Assembly (NCBI GenBank): GCA_964497615.1
Contig: CAZCEC010000004.1
Span: 62,001 to 126,000 of the forward strand
DNA from: CAZCEC01 sp964497615
GTDB lineage: Bacteria; Chloroflexota; Anaerolineae; Anaerolineales; UBA6663
Reading direction: 5' to 3'
Length of the DNA stretch: 64,000 nt
A program made the position numbers and the translations under genes. The number at the start of each line of letters is the position of its first letter. The stretch's first letter is position 1. Below the pieces are notes generated by a model. It was not told the origin of the DNA. It ran no database searches and was given only the letters and a program-made list of their open reading frames with translations. Positions 26,890 to 35,656 of this stretch are shown here, piece by piece.

Positions 26890-26922
26890 CGTCAGTCCTC
26901 CGTCAGTGCCGTCTGCTACCCT
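26890..26922 (+). promoter_or_regulatory. SARP-like direct-repeat operator with leaderless promoter
   Basis: CGTCAGT occurs at 26890-26896 and again at 26901-26907, 11 bp start to start, and a -10-like TACCCT follows at 26917-26922, nine bases after the second repeat. ATG 26929 is again exactly six bases after the -10. Repeat size, spacing and distance to the -10 all match the operators of SARP-type activators, and a SARP-type gene ends 61 bp upstream. Functional link is inferred. Confidence 0.6.
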
Positions 26923-26928
26923 GGCGGC

Positions 26929-27153
26929 ATGAGTCCCGCGCGGCAGCGCCAGGCCTTCCTGCTGATCCTCCTTCAAGATGACGCCGAACCGGCTGTGCTG
27001 CGCGGGCGTGTGCGTCACATCGCCAGCGAGACCGAAACGGCTTTTTTGGGTGCAGACCAACTGATTGCCTGGTTGCAGGCGCACAACCACGCTCCGGCCG
27101 CGAGCGACGGCCAAGCCAGTACCGCGCCGAAACCGCCCACAGGTGAAACATGA
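26929..27153 (+). CDS. Small conserved-type protein preceding secreted proteins
   Basis: A 74-residue protein: a short beta-rich core (FLLILLQDDAEPAVLRGRVR, HIASETETAFLGADQLIAWL) and a polar Ala/Thr-rich tail. I have seen similar 70-80 residue proteins next to BTAD regulators in Chloroflexota, but no function is known to me. It is leaderless, driven by the direct-repeat promoter, and its stop overlaps the next start as ATGA (27150-27153), so the beta-helix protein is translated by coupling. A role as chaperone or cofactor for that protein is speculation. Confidence 0.65.
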   Translation: MSPARQRQAFLLILLQDDAEPAVLRGRVRHIASETETAFLGADQLIAWLQAHNHAPAASDGQASTAPKPPTGET

Positions 27154-29714
27154 ATCCCAACCGCGCCTTTCGCACTGTCCTGCCGGCCCCTATCCTGCGG
27201 GCTCGTATCCTTGCCTGTCTTGGCTCGCTGGCCGCCGGTCTGTTGGCCGCCGGCCTGCTATTGGCGCGTTTCGACGCCCCGGCCGAAGCCAGTTTCGCCG
27301 CCGTCAACCCGGGCGAGTCCATCCAGGCCGCCATCAATGCCGCCGCCCCTGGCGCCGTCATTCAGATCAACGCCGGCGCCTACACGGAGAGCTTGGTCCT
27401 TACCAAGAGCGTCAGCCTGGCCGGCGCCGGCAGCGGCTCGGTCACCATCCACGCCCTCGCCAACCAGCGCGTCATCAGCATCACCGGCTTCAACGTCGAC
27501 CCCAGCGTCAACATCGCTGGCCTCACCCTGGCCGGCGGGCTCGTCACTGGCACCGGCGACTGCCCCGGCGACTGCGGTGGTGGCATCTACATCGGCGGCG
27601 GCGCCCGCCCCGCCCTCCACGACCTGGTCGTCCGCGACAACACGGCCGCAGTCCACGGCGGCGGCATCTATGTGGCCTTTGGCGCGGCCCCTGCCATCCA
27701 CGATGTCCAGGTGCTCAGCAACACCGCCGGCGGTTTTGGCGGCGGCCTGTACGCCATCTCCATCGCCATCACCAACGCTGTCTTCGCCCATAACGCCTCC
27801 AGCCTGTACGCTGGCGGCGCGTACGTCCAGACCGGCGCGTTCACTAGCAGCACCTTCCAGTACAACCGCTCGGCCAACTTCGGCGGCGGCATTTACGCGG
27901 CGCTGGGCCTGACCCTCACCGAAAGTGACTTCATCAGCAACGTCATCAATCTCAGCGGTGGCGGCGTCTTTGCCAACGGCCCCGTGTGGATCAGCGGCGG
28001 CACGTTCGAGCGCAATGCCTGCCTTTCGTCCGGTTGTACCGCGCCCGCCCTGCGTACGGCCGACCTGTCGATGGATGGCGGGCACGTGCTCAGCAACACC
28101 AACTTCCCCGGCGCTGCCTCGCCCGCCAGCGGCGCGGTGATGGTGAATGGGCGTGCCACGATCGCTGACTCCCTCTTTGCCGGCAACCGCTGCCTGCCCA
28201 CCACCTCCTGCCTGGGCGGCGCGCTGGCCATCCGGCCGGGCTTTGGTGTCACCGACCTCGCGCTCACCCTGACACATTCATCGTTCATCAGCAACTTGGT
28301 CAGCAGCGGCGGTGGCGCGCTGGCTGTGGTGGACGGCAGCGCCGTGGTGCGCGACACGATTTTTGACCGCAACGCGTGTGTCAACACCAGTTGTGTGGGC
28401 GGCGCGATCTATGCCAATGTCGACCTGGAGCTGGAGGCTGTCCAGGTGCTGAACAGCACGTCGCATGGCGATGGCGGCGGGGTGTGGGTGCACGGCTCGG
28501 CCTGGCTGACGGGCACCCGGCTGGAGGCGAATGCCTGCCTGGACGCCGGCTGCTTCGGCGGCGGGCTGCTCGGCTACGCCGACCTGGAGCTAGTCAACAG
28601 CCTGGTCTATAGCAATTCTGCCGCCCAAAACGGCGGCGGCCTGGGCAGCTCGCCCATTAGCCCCGGCTATATGTATCTGGACGGCAGCGAGTTCCGCGAC
28701 AACACCGCCGGGCAGACCGGCGGCGGCGTGGACGCCGGCAGCAGCTACGTGGAGGTGGTGGGCGCGCTCTTCGCCGACAACACCGCCGGCGACAGCGGCG
28801 GGGGCTTGCAGACCAAGGCCAGCGTCAGCGTCACTGCCACGCGCTTCCTGCGCAACGCGGCCGGAATCGCCGGTGGCGGCCTGAGCTTCTACGGCGCGTT
28901 TCTGGACCAGCAGGTCCGGTTGGTCAACAACCTATTTGCCGGCAACACCATCAGTCCCACCGGCCAGGGCGCGGGTGTCTACTTCCAGGGGCCGAGCTCG
29001 CGGGCGCTGCTGCTCCACAACACCTTCGCCTCGCCTGGCCTCAATCCCGGCCAGGCCATCGTGCTCATCACTGGCACGGTGGGCATCACCGATACCCTCA
29101 TCACCAGCCACAGTGTGGGCATCAGCAACTCCGGCGCCATCGCCCGCGCCGACTTCAACCTGTTCTTCGGCAACACCACCAACAAGCTCGGCTCCGTGCC
29201 GGGCGGCAATGATCAAACCGGCGGCCCGAACTTCGCGAACCCGGCCGCTGGTGATTACCGCCTGCTCCCCGGCTCCGCCGCCATCGACCAGGGCACTGAC
29301 GTGGGCGTGGATGCCGACTTCGAGGGCGACCCGCGCCCGCTGGACGGCGTGGTAGACATCGGCTACGACGAGCGCAAGAACATCCCGCCCATTACCCTGG
29401 CCGACAGCTACGCGACCCCCGAGGACACGCCCCTCAGCCTCCCCGCGCCGGGTGTGCTGGGCAACGATACCGACCCCGACAGCGTGAGCCTGACGGCCTC
29501 GTTGCTGTCCGGGCCGGCCACCGGAACCCTCTCGCTCCTGCCTGGCGGCGGTTTTGTCTACACGCCCAGTGTCAACTTCAATGGGCTGGTCACCTTCACC
29601 TACCGCGCCAGCGACGGCGCCGATTTTTCCGCCGCGACCCTGGTGACCATCGACGTGACGCCGGTGGACGACGACGACTTCGAACTGTTCCTGCCACTGG
29701 TGTTGTCCCCCTAG
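27150..29714 (+). CDS. Secreted right-handed parallel beta-helix protein with cadherin-like domain
   Basis: An 854-residue protein. The N-terminal signal has the hydrophobic stretch LGSLAAGLLAAGLLLA, cleavage near AEAS (about residue 48). From about 50 to 730 there are some 25 imperfect beta-helix coils with GGGxY-like turns (SGGGVFANG, HGGGIYVAFG, GDGGGVWVHG), as in polymorphic outer-membrane and pectate-lyase-like folds. From about 743 to 845 a cadherin/VCBS-like Ig domain begins at NIPPITLADSYATPEDTPLS. The C-terminus ends ELFLPLVLSP. It is probably exported and either surface-bound or released, acting in adhesion or polysaccharide binding. It is co-transcribed with the small protein and is paralogous to the next gene. 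Confidence 0.85.
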   Translation: MNPNRAFRTVLPAPILRARILACLGSLAAGLLAAGLLLARFDAPAEASFAAVNPGESIQAAINAAAPGAVIQINAGAYTESLVLTKSVSLAGAGSGSVTIHALANQRVISITGFNVDPSVNIAGLTLAGGLVTGTGDCPGDCGGGIYIGGGARPALHDLVVRDNTAAVHGGGIYVAFGAAPAIHDVQVLSNTAGGFGGGLYAISIAITNAVFAHNASSLYAGGAYVQTGAFTSSTFQYNRSANFGGGIYAALGLTLTESDFISNVINLSGGGVFANGPVWISGGTFERNACLSSGCTAPALRTADLSMDGGHVLSNTNFPGAASPASGAVMVNGRATIADSLFAGNRCLPTTSCLGGALAIRPGFGVTDLALTLTHSSFISNLVSSGGGALAVVDGSAVVRDTIFDRNACVNTSCVGGAIYANVDLELEAVQVLNSTSHGDGGGVWVHGSAWLTGTRLEANACLDAGCFGGGLLGYADLELVNSLVYSNSAAQNGGGLGSSPISPGYMYLDGSEFRDNTAGQTGGGVDAGSSYVEVVGALFADNTAGDSGGGLQTKASVSVTATRFLRNAAGIAGGGLSFYGAFLDQQVRLVNNLFAGNTISPTGQGAGVYFQGPSSRALLLHNTFASPGLNPGQAIVLITGTVGITDTLITSHSVGISNSGAIARADFNLFFGNTTNKLGSVPGGNDQTGGPNFANPAAGDYRLLPGSAAIDQGTDVGVDADFEGDPRPLDGVVDIGYDERKNIPPITLADSYATPEDTPLSLPAPGVLGNDTDPDSVSLTASLLSGPATGTLSLLPGGGFVYTPSVNFNGLVTFTYRASDGADFSAATLVTIDVTPVDDDDFELFLPLVLSP

Positions 29715-29777
29715 GCGGGCGGCCCCCAATCCGGGCGTCGTCTACGGCGTGCGCTGATTTTGGTTCTGGAGATTCAT

Positions 29778-31673
29778 ATGTGTCTTCGTCGCCTCGCCCT
29801 CTGTCTCGCCAGCACCCTGGCCGGTCTCTTGCTCACCGCCGGCCTCTTCGCCCTGGCCGGTGTCGCGCACGCCGCGCCCACCACCACCCGTCCCTACCCC
29901 GGCGCCGCGCCATGCAACACGACCATCCAGGCCTGCATCAACGGCTCCAACCCCGGCGATGTCATCCAGGTCGCCGCGGGCACGTTTACCGAGAGTTTTA
30001 CCCTCAACAAAGCCGTGAGCCTGGCCGGTGCGGGCGCCGACCTAACCACCCTCCACGCCGAGCCGAACCATCGGGTATTCTCGGTGACCTATACCGCGAC
30101 CCTGCCGATCACTATTTCAGCCCTTACCATTGCCGGCGGGCATCTGACGGAAATCACGTCGGTGGTCTATCTGAGCGAGATCAGCGGGGCCGGAGTGTAT
30201 CTGGATTCGGCCGGGTCAGCCGCGACCTTTGACCACGTCGTCTGGCGGGACAATGCGGCTGGCGGATACGGCGGCGGCCTGGCCGCCTATAGCCCGGCGG
30301 TTATTCTTAACAACCAATTCGTCAATAACAGCGCCAGTTACGAAGGCGGCGGGCTGGCGGCGCAAGACCCGGTGACCGTGCTCAACAGTTCCTTTATCAG
30401 CAATACCGCCCTATTCGGTGGCGGGGCCGATGCCTTCGCCTCCATTACCCTGGCCGACAGCTTGTTCTTAAGCAACACCGCCGATCGAGGCGGTGGCGGC
30501 CTGCATGCCTTTTTAGCGGTCGCCCTGATCACCGCCACCGACTTCATCGGCAACCAGGCATTGGACGGCGACGGCGGCGGCGCCTACATAGGAGCTGGGG
30601 CCGGGGTGATTACCGGCAGCCACTTTGAGCGCAATCAGGCCGCGCGCGAGGGGGGCGGGCTATTTCTCAATAACGGCCTGGTCAGCGGCACCCAGTTCCT
30701 CTCGAACACCGCCCGCTATGGCGGCGGTCTAGCCGTCCTGGGCACGGCCGCCATTGAGGCCGGCAAGTTTCAGGGCAACGAGGCCATTGACCTGGGCGGG
30801 GGCGCTTACGTGAGCGGCGGAGCCGCCTTCACGGACGCCGTCGCGCTCAACAATCGTGCCGGGGATGGGGGCGCATTGTTCTTCGGCAACGGCAGCCGCC
30901 CGGCCCTGGTCACGGGCGCCCTGCTTAACGGCAATGTCGCCACCACCACCTTTGGCACCAGCGGCCTCGTCTTTGGTTATGTGCGCGCTTCCACCGAGAC
31001 CGTGGATGGCCTGGTCAGTACTGTGATCTCCGGGCCGGCAACGCCCGGCAGCCGCGCGGTGCAGGCCGGCCTGGGCGCCGACCTGGCCCTTACCGGCACC
31101 ACCTTCAGCAGCCACACCGTGGACCTGGTCGAGTTGGGCGTGCTGGCCCCGCCCTTTTCATCGCCTATTACGGTCACCTCCTGGCCGGTAAATTGTCCCG
31201 AGGTTTTTTCCGTTACCCGCCCGATCACGGTTTGGTATGGCACCCTCTCATCCGGCGGCGTGCCTGTCTTCGAGATGACCAGCGCCAGCGATCTGATTGC
31301 CAGCGGCGCCTATGGACAGGCCAGGAACGCGGGCCTGCCCGCGGCGCTGGAGCGCGGCCTATATGCTTGGATTGACCCTGAGCATGCCGCCATCAACGCG
31401 GTGCTCGGCGAATTTCCCACCTATGACGCCGAAGCCAACTTGCGGCAGGCCTTCCGCTCAGCGTGGCGGCCCGCTCCCTACACCGGGGTGGTCTTCGACC
31501 CGCCCATTCAGCGCGGCACGCACGACTTCGTGCTCCAAAGCACGAGCACCCTGCCCAACCCCTGCAAAGGCGGGCCGCCGACCATCGAGTATCGCTTCGT
31601 CGCGCGGCTGACCTATATCGAGCTTAACGCCCACGCCGCCCGCCAGCTCTTCCTGCCCCTCGTCGGACGCTGA
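29778..31673 (+). CDS. Secreted parallel beta-helix protein, paralogue of the previous gene
   Basis: A 631-residue protein. ATG 29778 has a GGAG site seven bases upstream and opens a clear signal peptide (LCLASTLAGLLLTAGLFALA, cleavage after AHA at about residue 31). The beta-helix begins with TTIQACINGSNPGDVIQVAA and shows coils such as YGGGLAAYSP, FGGGADAFAS and LGGGAYVSGG. The last 200 residues lack coils. The protein ends QLFLPLVGR, sharing the FLPLV motif with the upstream paralogue although the rest of the C-termini differ. No cadherin-like domain is present here. Expected to be extracellular; ligand unknown. Confidence 0.82.
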   Translation: MCLRRLALCLASTLAGLLLTAGLFALAGVAHAAPTTTRPYPGAAPCNTTIQACINGSNPGDVIQVAAGTFTESFTLNKAVSLAGAGADLTTLHAEPNHRVFSVTYTATLPITISALTIAGGHLTEITSVVYLSEISGAGVYLDSAGSAATFDHVVWRDNAAGGYGGGLAAYSPAVILNNQFVNNSASYEGGGLAAQDPVTVLNSSFISNTALFGGGADAFASITLADSLFLSNTADRGGGGLHAFLAVALITATDFIGNQALDGDGGGAYIGAGAGVITGSHFERNQAAREGGGLFLNNGLVSGTQFLSNTARYGGGLAVLGTAAIEAGKFQGNEAIDLGGGAYVSGGAAFTDAVALNNRAGDGGALFFGNGSRPALVTGALLNGNVATTTFGTSGLVFGYVRASTETVDGLVSTVISGPATPGSRAVQAGLGADLALTGTTFSSHTVDLVELGVLAPPFSSPITVTSWPVNCPEVFSVTRPITVWYGTLSSGGVPVFEMTSASDLIASGAYGQARNAGLPAALERGLYAWIDPEHAAINAVLGEFPTYDAEANLRQAFRSAWRPAPYTGVVFDPPIQRGTHDFVLQSTSTLPNPCKGGPPTIEYRFVARLTYIELNAHAARQLFLPLVGR

Positions 31674-31791
31674 CCGCCGCCCTCAACGCTGGCTGCCTAA
31701 TCGCGCGGCCCGGGCTATTGTCCAGGCTGGGCCGCGCCTGCGACTATTCGTGTGAATTCGTGAAATTCGTGGCAGGAATCCCCCTCTCGTG

Positions 31792-31797
31792 TAGAAT
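31792..31797 (+). promoter_or_regulatory. -10 box of a leaderless promoter
   Basis: TAGAAT lies exactly six bases before ATG 31804 of the PEP/pyruvate-binding protein, with no ribosome-binding sequence. Confidence 0.6.
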
Positions 31798-31803
31798 CTC
31801 TCT

Positions 31804-34170
31804 ATGCCCGACCTACCCGTCGAAACCCCCAAGATTCTGGCCCTCTATCTTCAGATCGCCCAATACCCCATCCTGGCCCGCCAGATTCGCCAGCGGATGC
31901 GCGAAGAGCTTTACAGCCGCGGCATCATCGCCGCCCACGCCCTAGAGCAGGAGGCCCGCGCCAAGGCCATCGATTCGCAGTTCCGCGAGGGACTCACTAA
32001 CCCCTACGCCGAGGAGGACGAGCACACCTGGGCGCAGCGCCTCCAGCACATGCGCGATACGCTCACCGACTTCTACTTCGCCTACAACCTGCCGATCGAG
32101 ATCTTCCAGAACATCGTCGCCCAGTTCGTCTCCGAGCGCGGCGCGCGCCCTTCGACCGATGTGCGCCTCACCTTCAACCCCGAGCTGGCCCCGGTGGACC
32201 TGCTGCTGCGGCAGATGCACATGTACGAAAAGCTGCCCGAAGCCGAGCGCGCGCGGGTGCGCCACCACCAGGAAGAGATCAACGTCGTCCTCATTCGCAC
32301 CATCATCAGCGACCAGTTGGGCTTTGTGCGCGTCGCCAAGGCCTGGTTCGGGGTGGACGACTTCGATTTCATTCGCTCTCATCGCATCGGCACCGGCAAG
32401 ATCGGCGGCAAGGCGGCCGGCATGCTGCTCGCCTGGAAGATCCTCCAGCAGGCCGCGCCCGAAGTGGCCGCCCAGATCAGCCTGCCGCGCTCCTACTTCG
32501 TGGGCGCCAATGTCTTCTACGACTTCAAGGCCCTCAACCAGCTCGAGCACAACCAGAAATACAAGAGCTACGACGAGATCCGCGCCGAGTATCCCGCCAT
32601 CGTGGACAGCCACTTGCAGGCCCGGTTTCCCGAAGAGGTGGCCGACCGGCTGCGCGCCATCCTGGAGGAGGTCGGCCACACCCCCCTCATCGTCCGCTCG
32701 TCCAGCCTGTTGGAAGATAACTTCGGCACCTCCTTCGCCGGCAAGTATCACAGCGTCTTCTGCCCCAACCAGGGCAGCCTGCGCGATAACCTGCGCGACC
32801 TCACCGTCGCCATCCGCAGCATCTACGCCAGCGTCTATAACCCGGATGTGCTGATCTATCGCCGCCGTATGGGCCTGCTCGACTACGACGAGCGCATGGC
32901 CATCCTGCTGCAAGAAGTGCAGGGTGCCGCCCACGGCCGCCACTTCTTCCCGGATGTGGCCGGCGTGGCCTTCAGCCGCAGCCCAGTGGTGTGGAGCCCG
33001 CGTCTGCGCCCGGAGGAAGGCTTCCTGCGCCTGGTGCTGGGCTTGGGCACCCGCGCCGTGGACCGCGTGGCCGAGGACTATCCGCGCCTGGTCTTCCTCA
33101 GCCACCCCCAATTGCGCCCGGAAAAGTCGGCCCAGGCGGTCGAGCACTACTCCCAGCACCTGATCGACGCGCTCGACCTCGAGCAGAACGCCTTTGTCAC
33201 CGTGCCGGTGCGCGACACCCTGGATGCGGACTTCCCCGCCCTGCGCTGGGTCGCCTCCGTCAAAGATGACGAGTCTGAGACCCTGCTCCCCCTCAAGGGC
33301 CTGGGCCCGCGCGTAACCCCCGATAAACTGGTGCTCACCTTCGACAACCTGCTCCAGCGCACCGACTTCGTGCCCCTCATGCGCACCGCCCTCACCACCC
33401 TGTCTCGCTACTATGAACTGCCGGTGGATGTGGAGTTCGCCGCCACCATCCGCCCCGCCGGCCCCAATGGCGAGGGGCGCCCGCGCGTCGAACTGCACCT
33501 GCTCCAGTGCCGCCCGCAGAGCAGCCTCGGCGGCGGCAAGGTGGCGCCTTTGCCCCTCCACCTGCCCGCCGCCGACCGACTTCTCTTCACCGACCGCATG
33601 GTCCCGCAAGGCGAGATTCATGGCGTCGAGTACATCGTTTACGTGGACCCCGCCTGCTACAGCCAGGTGGGCAGCGCCCTCGAACGCACCGAGGTGGCGC
33701 GGCTGGTGAGCCGCCTCAACAAGACCCTGGAGGGCCGCACCTTCATCCTCATCGGGCCGGGCCGCTGGGGCTCCGCTAACGTCCAGTTGGGCGTGCCCGT
33801 CTCCTATGCCGATATCTATAATGCCCGCGCCCTGGTTGAGTTGTCCGTTGGTCCAGAGGGCTTGGCCCCCGACCCGTCCTACGGCACCCACTTCTTTCAG
33901 GATTTGGTCGAAGCCCAGATTTATTCCCTGGCCATCCACACGCATGCACCCAACGGCGCGCAGCCTGGCGCCTCCGCCGAGTCCAATGACTACCTCAACT
34001 GGGACTTTCTCACCCGTTCCGCCGACCAACTCGGCGCGCTCCTGCCCGGCGCCACCGCGCCCCAGCACTGCCTCAAGGTCATCGATGTCGTCGCCGAGCG
34101 CGGCGGCCAGCGCGTGAATGTGCTCATGGACGGCGCGAAGGCGCTGGCCTTCTTCGCTGAGAAGAGCTAA
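31804..34170 (+). CDS. PEP/pyruvate-binding (PPDK N-terminal-like) domain protein
   Basis: A 788-residue protein. The N-terminal 190 residues are helical and not recognised. From about 195 an ATP-grasp domain like that of pyruvate phosphate dikinase and PEP synthase begins (GTGKIGGKAAGMLLAWKIL; PLIVRSSSLLEDNFGTSFAG; AILLQEVQGAAHGRHFFPDVAGVAFSR in part). The phosphohistidine swivel and the PEP barrel of full-size PEP synthase are missing; instead the C-terminal 200 residues contain GPGRWGSANVQLGVPVSYAD. It may be a kinase-like phosphoryltransferase with a different acceptor. Substrate unknown; soluble, cytoplasmic. Confidence 0.75.
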   Translation: MPDLPVETPKILALYLQIAQYPILARQIRQRMREELYSRGIIAAHALEQEARAKAIDSQFREGLTNPYAEEDEHTWAQRLQHMRDTLTDFYFAYNLPIEIFQNIVAQFVSERGARPSTDVRLTFNPELAPVDLLLRQMHMYEKLPEAERARVRHHQEEINVVLIRTIISDQLGFVRVAKAWFGVDDFDFIRSHRIGTGKIGGKAAGMLLAWKILQQAAPEVAAQISLPRSYFVGANVFYDFKALNQLEHNQKYKSYDEIRAEYPAIVDSHLQARFPEEVADRLRAILEEVGHTPLIVRSSSLLEDNFGTSFAGKYHSVFCPNQGSLRDNLRDLTVAIRSIYASVYNPDVLIYRRRMGLLDYDERMAILLQEVQGAAHGRHFFPDVAGVAFSRSPVVWSPRLRPEEGFLRLVLGLGTRAVDRVAEDYPRLVFLSHPQLRPEKSAQAVEHYSQHLIDALDLEQNAFVTVPVRDTLDADFPALRWVASVKDDESETLLPLKGLGPRVTPDKLVLTFDNLLQRTDFVPLMRTALTTLSRYYELPVDVEFAATIRPAGPNGEGRPRVELHLLQCRPQSSLGGGKVAPLPLHLPAADRLLFTDRMVPQGEIHGVEYIVYVDPACYSQVGSALERTEVARLVSRLNKTLEGRTFILIGPGRWGSANVQLGVPVSYADIYNARALVELSVGPEGLAPDPSYGTHFFQDLVEAQIYSLAIHTHAPNGAQPGASAESNDYLNWDFLTRSADQLGALLPGATAPQHCLKVIDVVAERGGQRVNVLMDGAKALAFFAEKS

Positions 34171-34250
34171 GACTCCCCCTCCCCCTTGACTCGTTGTATA
34201 CTGCCCGCCCGGCCCCCATGCACGGCCGCCTCAATCGGAGTTGACGCCTC

Positions 34251-35384
34251 ATGAAAGTTTCCTGCCTGCAAGAAAACCTCGCCAAGGGCCTCAGCCTCGT
34301 CTCGCGCGCCGTGGCCGCCCGCAGCACCCTGCCCGTGCTCGGCAATATCCTCCTCGCCACCGATAACGGCCAACTGCGCCTCTCCGCCACTAACCTCGAA
34401 CTGGGCATCACCTGCTGGATCGGGGCCAAGATCGAGGAAGAAGGCTCCACCACCGTCCCGGCCAAGACCTTTGTGGACCTGGTGAACACCTTGCCCCCAG
34501 AGCAGGTGAACCTGGACCTGACCGCCCGCACCCAAACCCTCAATCTAAATTGCGGGCGCACCCAGGCTCACATCAAGGGCATCGACGCCCAGGAGTTCCC
34601 CCTCATCCCCTCCCTCGACCGTGACGGCGCCATCGAGCTCAACGTCGAGGACTTCCGCGAGATGATCAGCCAGGTGACGTTCGCCGCCGCTACCGACGAG
34701 GCCCGGCCCATCCTCACCGGCGTGCTGGCGCGCATCGAAGGCGGCGTGCTCAAGCTCGAAGCCGCCGACGGCTTCCGGCTGGCGGTGCGCAAGGGCCACC
34801 TCTCGTCGGCGCCCTCCGCCAGCGTCAACGCCGTCATCCCCGCCCGCGCCCTGGCCGAGCTGGGCCGCCTCATCACCGCCGACGAGCCGGTGCACATGAG
34901 CCTGCCCCCCGGCCGCGGCCAGGTCATCTTCCGGCACGACAGCGTTGAGCTCGTCTCGCAGCTCATCGAGGGCTCGTTCCCGGACCTCACCGCCGTCATC
35001 CCCAAGAACTACACCACCCGCACCGTCCTGTCCACCGACGCCTTCCGCAAGGCCTGCCGCACCTCCGACATCTTCGCCCGCGAGGCGGCCCACACCGCCC
35101 GCATCAAGGTCAAGCCCGGCACCGACCTCATCCCCGGCCACGTCTCCATCTCCGCCACCTCCGCCGAGACCGGCGACAACGTGGCCGAGATCGACGCCAC
35201 CGTCGAAGGTGTCCCGGTCGAAATCGCCTTCAACGTCAAGTACCTGGTGGATGTGCTCAACGTCATTACGACCCCCCACGTCGCCCTGGAGACCTCCGCC
35301 GCCACCAGCCCCGGCGTCATCAAGCCCGTCGGTCCCGAGGACGACTACCTGTACGTCTGCATGCCCATGCACCTGGGCAAGTGA
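34251..35384 (+). CDS. dnaN: DNA polymerase III beta subunit (sliding clamp)
   Basis: A 377-residue clamp of normal length, three repeated domains. It starts MKVSCLQENLAKGLSLVSRA, includes LPVLGNILLATDNGQLRLSA and IPARALAELGRLI, and ends with the canonical DYLYVCMPMHLGK. It forms the ring that tethers polymerase to DNA. GGAG lies about 11 bases before ATG. dnaA, recF and an origin are not next to it here, unlike in many bacteria, so it does not by itself mark oriC. Two terminators follow. Confidence 0.97.
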   Translation: MKVSCLQENLAKGLSLVSRAVAARSTLPVLGNILLATDNGQLRLSATNLELGITCWIGAKIEEEGSTTVPAKTFVDLVNTLPPEQVNLDLTARTQTLNLNCGRTQAHIKGIDAQEFPLIPSLDRDGAIELNVEDFREMISQVTFAAATDEARPILTGVLARIEGGVLKLEAADGFRLAVRKGHLSSAPSASVNAVIPARALAELGRLITADEPVHMSLPPGRGQVIFRHDSVELVSQLIEGSFPDLTAVIPKNYTTRTVLSTDAFRKACRTSDIFAREAAHTARIKVKPGTDLIPGHVSISATSAETGDNVAEIDATVEGVPVEIAFNVKYLVDVLNVITTPHVALETSAATSPGVIKPVGPEDDYLYVCMPMHLGK

Positions 35385-35407
35385 GTGCCGCTGCCACATT
35401 AATGCCA

Positions 35408-35440
35408 AACGGCGCGGGCCACGTCCCGCGTCGTTTGCTT
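35408..35440 (+). terminator. Terminator after dnaN
   Basis: AACGGCGCGGG (35408-35418) pairs with CCCGCGTCGTT (35425-35435), with one G-U wobble, over a 6-nt loop and is followed by TTTGCTTTG. Confidence 0.7.
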
Positions 35441-35466
35441 TGTCCCCACAACATCTTGTGCCTGGG

Positions 35467-35500
35467 GCGCGGGCCCCTTATGGCCCGCGCTTTCTTCTTT
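35467..35500. terminator. Second terminator between dnaN and the convergent minus-strand genes
   Basis: A perfect 9-bp stem GCGCGGGCC (35467-35475) and GGCCCGCGC (35482-35490) with a 6-nt loop, then TTTCTTCTTT. A polarity for the plus strand is clear; the minus side has no T tract. Confidence 0.7.
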
Positions 35501-35565
35501 GTCCTCGCACTGTCTTGCGCCCACGGACCAGGTGCCAGGCCCACCCTTCGCAGGAGCTATCCATC

Positions 35566-35590
35566 GTAGGAGCGCTTTGCAGGCGCGACC
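35566..35590. repeat. GTAGGAGCG...CGCGACC palindromic element
   Basis: GTAGGAGCGCTTTGCAGGCGCGACC resembles a widespread intergenic palindrome of bacteria (GTAGGAGCGGCTTCAGCCGCGAC type). It fills part of the 270-bp gap between dnaN and the kinase gene; the rest holds the two terminators and no gene. Confidence 0.4.
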
Positions 35591-35656
35591 GGCGGCCGCC
35601 TCTGCCGCCGAACCCCGGCCAGGACGAGCCGCCCCACTCGCCTTTCACGCCATTGA

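Noticed and set aside
27500..31000. Possible CRISPR or tandem DNA repeat in the beta-helix genes
   Set aside because: The repeats are protein coils with varied DNA sequence, without constant repeat and spacer lengths.
31942..34068. 708-codon antisense open frame
   Set aside because: Shadow of the PEP-binding protein gene.
34251..35384. dnaN as a marker of a replication origin
   Set aside because: No dnaA, recF or cluster of DnaA boxes is nearby; a single TTATCCACT at about 40181 is not enough.
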